Shown: positions 53,943 through 64,000 of the stretch, piece by piece
Layout of the letters: each line of letters begins with the position of its first letter
Numbering within the stretch: the stretch's first letter is position 1
Origin: Albula goreensis
Lineage: Eukaryota > Chordata > Actinopteri > Albuliformes > Albulidae
DNA length: 64,000 bases
NCBI GenBank assembly: GCA_022829145.1
Contig: CM040763.1
Span: forward strand, 12,571,141-12,635,140
Direction: 5' to 3'
The notes under the pieces: model-generated
Databases searched by the model: none
Told to the model about the DNA's origin: nothing
The model's input: the letters and a program-made list of their open reading frames with translations, nothing else
Translations under genes and position numbers: made by a program

Positions 53943-55310
53943 TTTCAGTTCCTCTCTTGAAAATCAATCAACAAAATCCATTACAAAAGGAGACTAGACT
54001 GTCTTCAACATATAAACATGACACAGCAACACTGCACACTTTCTAGAAGCTGCAGTGTCAAATGAAAGGGGTTTGAAGTGTTGAATACACTTTGTAAAAT
54101 GCCCACGCTCAGTCATATATTCCTTTTAGCATAGACACTTGATCTTTGACATAACAACATAAAAATTGATTTGTGATGGAAATTATCTTTTTTTGGAAAA
54201 TATTGAGTGAAAATGTAATTATTAAATAACATTCAAGTAATTCAACAGAGAACAGCACATATTTTCACCACATCATCTACACAGGCAGAAATTATCATCC
54301 AAATGAATAACATGTACAATAAAAAAAAATGGACAAGTATATAAGGAATGCTGTGTATGTCTGTATCTACTAATTACAAACATGTGAAATTAGTTGCCAA
54401 AGTTAGGGCCATTTTTTAATATAATAGGAAATACCGATATTGTGCACACAAACCTGTCTAGAACAGAAATGTTGATTTAAAATTACTTCGAAAAAAAAAA
54501 TTCTTAAACAGCACTTTTAATTATTGAACATTACAGAGATTTACTACATGGGCGTGACACATACATCGAACCAAAAAATGTGACTGAATACTTACACACG
54601 CAACTATGACTACGTGTTTCCAGAAGCCCAAAACGTGACACAGCACAATGAACGGATTCGGCTTAAAATATGTAGAAATAAAAATGTATAAATTACGAAC
54701 ACATTTAATTTTTTATTACGTATCTCAATGACGGGTTGCGTTATAAAACACTCAATAGTGAAAGTATTTAAACCGTAAAACAGAAAACATGCTATTTCTA
54801 TCTTTCAAATAACAACTCTGTAATTTAACAGTGCTTAATTTATATTTCTTATACAGTAAAAAAAAATGTAGCAAACATTCAAACTTTTATTCTTAGCAAA
54901 CAAATAAAATAGATATGTAGCGTTAAAATACTTTTGATTATGTCGTTAAATATCAAAATTTTGAAGATGTTGAAGCCTAATTAAAATGATAAATTCAACA
55001 TACCAATGAAATAAACTTGCCCTCTTCAGAAGCTGAAAACAGAGAGTTTTGAAGCGCTTGGCTGGTTAGACTCGCTGCAGTCCAGTCTCCTCATGGGATT
55101 GGTGATAAGGATGGATGTCCGTTGAGTTTTGTGAGTCTGCATTCGCACTTGCATAAAGAGAACGATCATTGAAGTCAGCAAGAGGCAAGGAGTCACTTCC
55201 AGATTTGTCGCACACGTGACTTTAGTACTGCCTTTTATTACGATGCTTGGGTTAAATGAGGTCATGCATTCTCTTAATTTTTTTAATGAAATGTGCATAA
55301 AACAATAGCG
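53943..55310 (-). promoter_or_regulatory. abcg2: abcg2 5' UTR and promoter region
   Basis: Upstream of the start codon an acceptor-like TTTTCAAGAG precedes the translated exon by about ten bases. A strong donor, CATTG/GTATGT at about 55,004/55,003, could close an untranslated first exon in the 55,005-55,300 interval, which is richer in G/C than its flanks. No TATA box was confidently seen. Exon borders here are inferred. Confidence 0.35.
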
Positions 55311-58056
55311 ACGGCTGCGTCTGAGTGTGTAACTGTGACAAATAACTATATATCAACCTTATGTGGACATTACTAAAACCCCCAAAACTTGAAGGTAAAA
55401 CAAAGCAACGACTTACAGGCAATTACATAGCTCATCTCCATTTGCATGGATACAGTAAAATTAATGTACTGATGACAGCATAAAATAATACAAAAATATT
55501 TTAAAAATAGCAACGCAACAACATGATATCAACGACATCACAGTTCAGCTGTTCGCAAACTTTCATTTGACAAGAGTACGTTATAGTGACAAACAGCCAG
55601 AAATGAAAAAATAATAAAAAAATAAAAATAAAATAAAATGCAATTTGTTTGCATTTCCCAAATAAAGTCAATTTATGCGCAGCTGTGTTTTAGGATTGGA
55701 GATCCGAATTGCCCATGCAATTACATCGTCCCTATCTCGAGTGACTTCTTCATTGGGCCTAAAGTCTGCGCAGACTCCCCTCAGGACCCTTCAACGAAAT
55801 GCCAGGTTGGAATTTGGTACAAAATAAAACAAGATGCGACACAGTAAGATATTTGGGAGATGCGATCTTCATATCATTGTTTTTGCGGCCTGATTTCCAC
55901 CGAAGCATCTGTCCGAAAACTTGCCTTATGTACGAGTGTACTTATCTTGCAAGAGGAACTGTGTGCTTGATTTGTTTGTGGCATCATGCGGAATGGTCAT
56001 TACCTTCATGAATAATAGGTGAACATAGATGAGAATAATTTCAACATGAAATAAAAGTATCTTTTACATAAAAGGCCCCCGAACTGTTCACAAATTTATT
56101 TAAAAATTATAGCAGCGACATTCAGAAAAATACTTTTTAAACATTATTTAATCTACGATATAAGCGTGGAAATGGTCACGCATGGCTTTGAAAGGAACCC
56201 TTAACTTTCAGAACCGAGCACAAAAGTCCTGCAACAATGTCTAGCAAACATCTTCATCATTTCCAAAACACCCCAAACACAGTTAAAGTTGCAAGAGGTC
56301 ACTAAAATGAATCAATAAAATTGCATGCTTTTTACAACCGCTCAAAGCAAACAACGTTTTCAAACCAGACTGCTAGTTTCATGAGTTGTTTTGCTCTTTT
56401 GAACCGAACAGGTTATTTTTTTACAACCTTCGGACAAAATCCAAAATGCACTCGAATTGAAATAACAGGAATCACTGCTAAATAAATAAGTATACATATA
56501 TAGTGAATATATACAGTTATAGACAATTATACTGGCCATTTTGGCTGAAATACTATAGCTGGGAACGCTGCTGTCTGCCCCTTGCATGTGTGAGTATTTG
56601 AACTGTGACGCCACAAATGATGACACTACAAATAGAAAATTAAAGGAATATTTCAAAAAAATGTGACCTGTATATTTATATTTTGAGCGAACATGGCCGA
56701 GCAGGGTTGTATTTCGACAGCCCTATCTAATGAGGTAAAGATGACAAAAATAAGGTTTTGAATAATTGGCGCATGATTTCTTTGGAAACGCAGACTTGTC
56801 ATATCGACGTCCGGGAATAGCTGTGGTCTGTCGAGAGCTTTCGATATGTGATTATCATTCTGATGGTATCTGCTCAAAATCAAGGCGATGCTGGTCCATT
56901 CGTTGTGCCAAATGGAAATATAATAATTTATATTTATTTTAGACAGCGGTTCCAAAGTAGCTCAATAGTGCCATCTATTGGCTGTTACTTTTATAGTGCA
57001 GTGGGAGGGACTGTGGTCCCTGACAGGTGTGACCACATCAGACCGGTTAAAAGTTATGTGCCACGTAAAGAAAAATATTTCAGTCACTAGCTTTTTGGAT
57101 TGGAGCTTATGCATACCGTAGGAATGGAGCTCATTTCCTCCACATTCCACTGGTAAGGGGAAGAGAGGTAGTGGTGGCAGGGCAGTGGAGGTGAGGAGCG
57201 AAATGTACTGTGATACACCCAACATGCAATGCCTTGCAGAGGGGGCACAAAAACAACAAAGGTGTGGCCCTGACATGCAGACTTATGTGTTATATATACA
57301 GTCCTAGGTCTCATGCACTGTTTTGTGCTTGATTATGAATTGAATTTGAACTGAATTTATTTTTCAGGGATAATTTAGATAAAATATCAAATTCAAATTC
57401 ATTCAAATATAGTGAAAACATAGACCATTACATGTGGATAATTTTATGCTAGCTAAAATATTCATGCTTTCACTGAAACGTGAATCTCCGTATTTGTATT
57501 ATTTTGCAGCACCCTTATCAGACTACAGTATTAGATAAACCAGCTGAAAAATTGGGCCTTTAAAACCTGCCCATGACTAACAGGGTTGACTGTCGACACA
57601 AATGTATCTTGGGTATTTTTAGACATTGCCATTCATGAAGCAGACTGTCTGACCATGCACACCAGAAGTCAGGGGGTGAGCTCTCACATGCCGATTTCAC
57701 CATGGCTGAGGTATGAGCATAACAGATATGCGGGCCAGCACACAGTCTACCGCGCTGCGGTGAGCTCTTGATATGGGAGCATTTGGGCTGCCATCTGCAC
57801 CACAGCCTGCTCCTGACAACACAGCAAGTATTTAGGTCATGTCTGTCTGCAGCATGAAAAAACAACTTAACTGGGATAAAGAGACCCCTAAAATAGCAGA
57901 ACCCTGTACTACACGATTTAGCTAATTGAACAGAGGCCACTATCTGATGTTGGTTTTTCCTGAAGGGGGCTTCTGCACAACATTAATATTTGATTACAGT
58001 TATGCAGCTGAAGAGTATAATATACTACATTGTATTATATTGGGTTTTATGAAAAA

Positions 58057-58087
<31 letters not shown>

Positions 58088-58295
58088 GTTTGTTTTGTCA
58101 AATATCTGAATATTTACTGCATGGGTGACTCAAGGCATGCCTACCTTCTCAAGGGGCAGCTTTCTGACCCCAGTGTTTGCTGCAAAGCTCTAACACAACA
58201 CTGTACACGTGATAATCAGTGCAACTAAATGGGATTTAAGCCTGATCACACGGCCCCTGAAAAGGAGTTTGAGATGTCAGTGACACTGTTCAGTT
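55311..58295. other. Intergenic region between abcg2 and the end of ppm1k
   Basis: About 3 kb, mostly A/T-rich. Open frames here (for example plus strand 55,638-55,847) have no resemblance to a known family. It contains an AAAT/TAAA microsatellite listed separately. No gene is supported. Confidence 0.5.
58051..58087. repeat. (AAAT)n tetranucleotide microsatellite
   Basis: Nine or so consecutive AAAT units in the intergenic region downstream of ppm1k. Confidence 0.9.
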
Positions 58296-61186
58296 TGAGA
58301 CTTTTATTTAGACAGCTTGTAAACCAAACATACATTATGTACAAAACATTTCTCCTGTGAAAGAGGAAGTTACATTCCGTTGAGTCAGCATTGCATACGT
58401 GCAGTTCAAAGACTGCAGCTGCGTTCACAGAGCCAAGCACAACAACGATAGGGAAGATATACAGTGAATTTAGACATCTGTCATGGCAAAGCACAAAAGA
58501 GGCACAAAAAGCTTGCCTTAACCATTCCTACCATGTAATTGATGAATGACATACACACCTCATACTGATGTAAAATCATACCATTACCAGTTTAAATGGA
58601 AGCAGTTTACAATATGGTGGTCAAAACCACAATCACAGGCAAGGTGAGTGTGTTAAAATATCATCATTAAGATATTCTACTTAGAGAAAATCTAACTCTG
58701 TTCATGTGTGGGTTAATTAAGATCTTTTTACAAAACAAATACACACACACATTCTGCCCATTGTTATGACACTGAACAAATATTTTTCCACACTGTAATC
58801 ATTTCTGTTCAACTGTTTTTATGTAACAGTGGTTAACAGTTAAGCCAACAGCATTGATTCACATGGAATCAAGAGAATTCTAAAGTGAACCAGAAGAAAC
58901 AACACTTTGTGCTGTTGTAGGAAGACATTTTTAGGTAAAACAGTGAGCTGATACACAACTGTATAATCACAATATATGAGCTAAAATAGTGCAAATGCTT
59001 TTTCAGGTTAAGTCTGCAGCAGTGCTCACATGGGTCATTAATGTAACCGGTTACTTTTTTATGGTAAACTGAATTGAAACAATCTTGTCTATGGATTTTA
59101 CATATTCAGGACTGTCTTGTTATTGACTGCAGTCTTGATACTTGTAACATCATGGTAGCGGTAAATAATGAATATATCTGTTTGAATTTGAACAAATAGT
59201 ACCAACAAATGGACCCAATACCACTGTAAACTTAAATTGAAAGAAAGCATGGACAACATTAGGATGGCTTCCTATGGCTAGTGACAGATGGAACATACTT
59301 GTTACATTTGTACCATCTTTAATGTAACTTGAATTGAGTAGCCATTAAAAAGCTCTTAACATGGAAGTGTCAACAAAAGCATGAATGTCTCAATTAAAAT
59401 ACATAACATACATTAAGGCCTCAATTTAATTAAACAAGTCTGCCGTTTAAATATGCTCAATGATTTTATGAAACTAATGAGTTTTGCTTATATATAAAGC
59501 AATGCCTAAATAAACATTTTAATTTAAACAAGGCTGAAACTCTGTTATGGACAGAATGCATTGCAATGAGAGCAGACAGAGACCTAACTGTTCATTATCA
59601 CTGACCATAGATACAGTACTATTTGGCTGTCAGTATACCTGACAAAGGAACTAAAACCATTTAATAAACCATGTACACTTATTATACTTTCTCTTATGGC
59701 GGCTGGATGCAGCATTCACAGAACATGTAAGGGAAAAGCTTATATAACACCAGAGATACAGTGGCTCAGCAAATCACAGTACCGGACAAAGCTACTTCAA
59801 AGCAACCACAGCTTCGACCAAAAGCATTACTGAGGAAACCTACACGGCACTGAAGAATTTCTCTACAGGAAATTCTGTAATGTGCTGCTAGTGGATGAAG
59901 TGTAAATTGTAACTGTTGTGTAAAATGTAGCAGTTACAATACCGAAGGCAAATGGGTATGGGAAATCACATTGCGTAAGTGACATTAAAACCATAAAAAC
60001 CAGAACATAAAGCCAAAAATAGTATAGTTTGCAAGTCATACACTGTATAAACAAAAAACATTTAAACAGCAGCATTTTGCCATCAGACAAAATATATTAA
60101 CAGTAATATATACAATGTATATTAAATGCAGCACAATATTCCAAGGACAGTAGATATCTGTGGTAATTTTTTGAGAGTACTGTTGGTTTAGTGAGGACAA
60201 AAATCATGAACCAAATTTTAAAGAAAAAATTCACCTTGATTTTCCTACTGCAACATGGACTTCAAATAAGTTCTGATCGCCCAGTCCACAGACTGTAAAT
60301 GTTATTTGTGTGCTTTTATCTGTGATTTGTTTGCTTGCCTATCCATGAGGTCTTGGAATGCATGTAGAAGTTGACATTATCTCATACATAAATTGTTCTT
60401 TTTCTCAAGCTTACTGAGGCAGACACACATGCCAATCAAAACCACTTTCCAACCACAAGAGTTTTTGAGTGCCGAGATGGACAACCCTGAATCCAGAGAA
60501 AATGGTGCAACATTTTCATGCACCAAATCTGATGCATCAGAATGCAGTGCTGATATGGATGGCTGTATCCATACTCTTGATTTCCACTACCATACAGAAC
60601 GATCTATGCAACACTGGGGGAAAATCCAAAAAGTGCATCTATTCAATGGCCATATCACAACTTTCCCACATTAAAATAAGCCACAAGTGCTTCAAGGTCC
60701 AGTCATCCTAAACAGGCATCCCACTCTCACCATTTATGAGGTATCAGTAATACGAGTATTCCAGATCAATGCAATACATATGGAAACATATCACATATTG
60801 ATCTATGTTATCAGAGGGGGAAAGTGCATAAAGTTCTCTCACCAACACATTCTCAGAGCAGCTTCCTCACAAAGTTGCAACCACATTGAAATAGCTATAA
60901 TATTCACTTTCATGCCCTAGAAAATCATTTACCACCTAAACAGCACCCAGTCATTAAACTGTTCATATGTTAACAGGAAATGTTCCCTTTCATTATTAAT
61001 GTGCAGTCTGTGTGTTAGCTCATCAATACATGCCTGTATTTACAACTCCCAATATTTCCTAAAGCATCATTCCTGGTATCTGCTAAAGTGTATATGTGGC
61101 TGTACTTCCCTCCATTGTCCTGAAGGGGGTGTTATGCGTCACAGAATCTATTGCACATTGGTTCCATCTAGCGTCTGGCCTCCCCC
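58296..61186 (-). other. ppm1k: ppm1k 3' UTR (probable extent)
   Basis: From the stop codon at 61187 the minus strand runs 2.9 kb without another recognisable exon to a canonical signal CTAAATAAAAG (AATAAA at 58303-58308, reverse strand). Long 3' UTRs are usual for this gene in mammals as I recall. Earlier minor signals cannot be excluded. Confidence 0.45.
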
Positions 61187-62940
61187 TCATGCCCAGCGCC
61201 CACTGGACACAAAGCTTCGGCTGAAGGAGTAGCTATTCTCTGAGCTCTTCTGCTTCCCCCAGGCACCGAATGGCACCACGATGATTGTGCTGTTGTCTTC
61301 TGATCCGTACTGAAGGGCCTACAACAGGGAACGGAAGATGTTAAAATATCTCATGGAGCTACTTTAAAGAAGGAGAGGTATTAAAAATAGCAATGGTGAT
61401 CACTCCAGGCCCATTACAAAGCCTGCAGCTGTCCTCCAGTGTCCAGGCACCTGTTCAGAAATCAGCTGGGCGGCTTCTTTGGGGTCATGGCACTGATTGA
61501 TGACATCACAGATCTCCTGACTGTTCATGATGAAGTTGATCCCATCTGTCGTCAGTGCCAGGAAGGTGTCGTGAGCATGATGCAGCTACAGAACAAACAG
61601 ATCCCGTTACCGCCTGGCTCTCCTTTAAAACACTGCAGGCCCAGCCTTGAGAGGGTATCAGTCATTGGCAAATGTAGTAAAATGGAGACTGAATGAGTTG
61701 TCAGATGGAACACATGACAATAAATAGGAAATGCTTCTACCCATCGTCCCCATTAACTAAATCAAAAGGAAGTGATGGCATTGGGAAATCCCCTGAAGTT
61801 TCTGTTTTGTCGCACATTTGTATTTATTTATGCCACATAATCCATTCTGAAGCTACTGATTTGAAAAACCATACAAGGTGTGCAAACTTTACTTTTTGAG
61901 AAAGGTACAAAAATACACTTTCTTAAAATAAACAGGACACAAGCCAGTACCTCTGATCACAGATCATAACTAAAACAAATCTAAGAAAAAAATATGTAAG
62001 AATGCATTATTTTGAAAATGAGGAAAAAGCATTAGTAAATGTACAGATTCATTACTGAAATAGTAAATGAGTTTCCTCACACAGCTGGGCTGTGGCTGAA
62101 CTCACCAGCACCAATTTAAGATGTTTTCAATGTGTCAAACCAAAATATTTTCAAAATATTGAAAATAATCAAAATTACTGCAATTTGCAATTTCCACTGG
62201 TTTTCCATAGCTGAAAGTCACTTTGATAATTTCAGAAATTTCCAGGATGTGTGGGAACCCTGTATATAGGTCAAGCCCACAATGTTTGGGGAAAACATAC
62301 ATGTACTAATGTTCTGTTGCCACAGCATTTTTGAGTACGGAAAATGCAGTCGGCCTCCCCTTGGAGGACACCAGCAGATAACATTCCTCAGCATTGACTA
62401 AACCACACTCACGGTAATCCTCTTTGTCTCTGGTTCAGCTATGACGCCCCTGTTCTTTAAGTCAAAGTCTCCTATGCTCCGTGTCATGGCCAGCCTGCCA
62501 TTGACGTTCGCCTGGCCAAGACTGTTCCAGGTCACGAAGCCACCACTCTTCTTTATCCTATAGGGCGTAAACAAAGGACATCCCAGGTTCACAAATTCAC
62601 TCACATTTTTATAATGGGAAATCTTGAGCAGTGTTTTGCAAAACTATAATATCCAATTTACTAGTATAAGACTAGTTAAAAATCCTGCTTAACAGATATT
62701 CAAATTTTATAGCTGTCACAGTAAATAACAATTATCATTCTTAAGTGCTGAACAAAAATACGGTTTGTGTATACCTCTGTTTTTCGTCTTTCCTCTCCGG
62801 GGTGTGGTCCACAGTCAGCTTATGGGCTTTCCCCTTGCGGCAGAGCAGAGCTCGGCTGTCCCCCACGCTTGCTACCACCAGCTCAATGCCGTCCCTCAGC
62901 AGGGCCACTGTGGCTGTGGTGCCGGAGCTCATGAAGGAGG
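61187..62940 (-). CDS. ppm1k: ppm1k (mitochondrial PP2C-type phosphatase), last four coding exons; 5' part beyond the window
   Basis: Mn2+/Mg2+-dependent phosphatase of the mitochondrial matrix that dephosphorylates and activates branched-chain ketoacid dehydrogenase. Minus-strand exons: 62940-62775, 62557-62413, 61585-61451, 61318-61187; 578 nt, equal to the last about 192 of roughly 372 residues. Seen in order: [87 protein letters not shown] with a metal-binding Asp, QCHDPKEAA, and [18 protein letters not shown] with the second conserved Asp, ending [11 protein letters not shown]. Each joint has GT/AG borders and keeps phase. The mitochondrial targeting part and the first metal site (DGHGG) are not in the window. 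Position next to abcg2, same strand, matches mammals. Confidence 0.95.
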
Positions 62941-64000
62941 CTGCGAACACCAGACACAATACTGTCACACACGGGCACCGCACAGCTCACATCGCCTCCA
63001 TTGTACTGTCCTAGCCTGTATCACCACTCCCTGCATGGGTGGAGGCTTCAACTGCACCCATTGGGCTGGAGTAAGCACTATTACCATTTAATAACATAGA
63101 ACAAAAAGGGAAAAAAGACATGCACAAGAATTCAGGGAACTATCAAAGACTGGACATGTAAGGGACATTTTACAACAGGGTTTGAAGGTGGAATGCAAAT
63201 ATTAAGGTGAAGAGTGTTTGACTAGATGTGATCATAGAGCTGATATAAAAATACTGCTTCCTGATAATTTGTTCTAAAATAATTCTAAGGCAACTATACG
63301 TACAACTTATTCAAGGATGAGTTCACTGTATTATGCTGTAATGTATTAAAGTAATACTGAACAACTGCATTGACCATTTGTTTTTGGTATGTAAGCCTAT
63401 GAGGTTTGTGATGTTACCAAGCACATGGGGAATGTATATTACAATCGCAGCACATGATTATTCAGCTATAAAGTTAGGGAATTAATCTTCAGAGAGAAGA
63501 ACAGATGCCTTGACCAAATGGTAATATTTTCTAAGGAGAGCTTGCTATATGCCATTCACTCAACTGTGAAATTAAAATAAGGTCCAGTGAATTGTTTTCC
63601 AAAACTCTAATGTAACATGGCTGGATTTGTGAAAGATGAATTACATACGTAAAATGAAACGTGATAATACAGTTTGTCTATTTAAAAAGCTAAATATAAA
63701 ACTACAAAACTTGGGCCGTCAGACTTACTCACAAGTATAAGTAACTCACAGGTATTGAAGCCAGCTCTGCTGACAAATTGCTAGATGAGCAATAAGAGGA
63801 AGCTGAAAGCTAAGGAAGTGGAAGGATATCCAGGTTGGTGTGTGAGGAGGGGTAGAGGGTTCTCTGGTAAAATAATTCTTCATCAAATGTTGACTGTTGT
63901 CATAGAAACTGCCATAGCAACTGTCCACCACACAAGACTTCCTTGAGCCATTCCAATTTTTTCAAGAGGAATTAAAACAGGAAGCAAATGTCTTAGGCTT
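62941..64000 (-). other. ppm1k: ppm1k intron extending past the right edge
   Basis: Upstream of the acceptor GTGTTCGCAG no exon carrying the expected HGG-containing catalytic segment was found up to base 64,000. The open frame near 63,746-63,931 has no PP2C resemblance. It is treated as intron. Confidence 0.5.

Noticed and set aside
55638-56011. Two plus-strand open frames in the abcg2-ppm1k intergenic region
   Set aside because: No splice context, no similarity, A/T-rich surroundings.
63746-63931. Minus-strand open frame that might be an upstream ppm1k exon
   Set aside because: Lacks the PP2C metal-site sequence expected there and shows no similarity to the family.

Overview
The window is vertebrate nuclear DNA, almost certainly from a ray-finned fish. 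The genes are split into short exons with canonical GT/AG introns. The coding products match vertebrate orthologues closely. Introns are compact (0.1-5 kb) and carry fish-type tRNA-derived SINE remnants, AGCTAG-rich intronic DNA and a small mariner-type MITE. There are no bacterial, phage or CRISPR features. The species cannot be read from the sequence. Gene identities come from translated exons compared with remembered vertebrate families; no search was run.

Layout. (1) 1-8,852, minus strand: 5' half of uso1 (vesicle tether p115), exons 1-10 plus a candidate 12-nt microexon; the rest lies left of base 1. (2) 11,220-24,800, plus: complete g3bp2 (stress-granule RNA-binding protein) with an untranslated first exon, 11 core coding exons, a candidate in-frame cassette exon and a long 3' UTR. 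It is head-to-head with uso1. (3) 26,264-34,106, plus: complete cdkl2 (CDK-like kinase), 11 coding exons, 553 residues. (4) 35,053-37,339, minus: a small two-coding-exon gene for a 131-residue secreted proline-rich protein, proposed as the fish orthologue of ODAPH. It is convergent with cdkl2. (5) 40,134-55,300, minus: complete abcg2 (multidrug/urate half-transporter), 15 coding exons, 663 residues. (6) 58,303-62,940, minus: last four coding exons and long 3' UTR of ppm1k (mitochondrial PP2C phosphatase); its 5' exons lie beyond base 64,000.

The genes do not form an operon or a pathway; their linkage is ancestral synteny. USO1-G3BP2-CDKL2-ODAPH is the order and relative orientation of human 4q21.1, and ABCG2-PPM1K that of 4q22.1. 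Here the two blocks, about 12 Mb apart in human, are joined.

Most notable for follow-up: the ODAPH-like gene, which lacks the Ser-x-Glu kinase motif expected of a secretory phosphoprotein; the uso1 microexon; the g3bp2 cassette exon just before the RRM; ABCG2 residues at positions of human polymorphisms (Met12, Arg141); and a 208-bp mariner MITE with 33-bp terminal repeats and TA target duplications.
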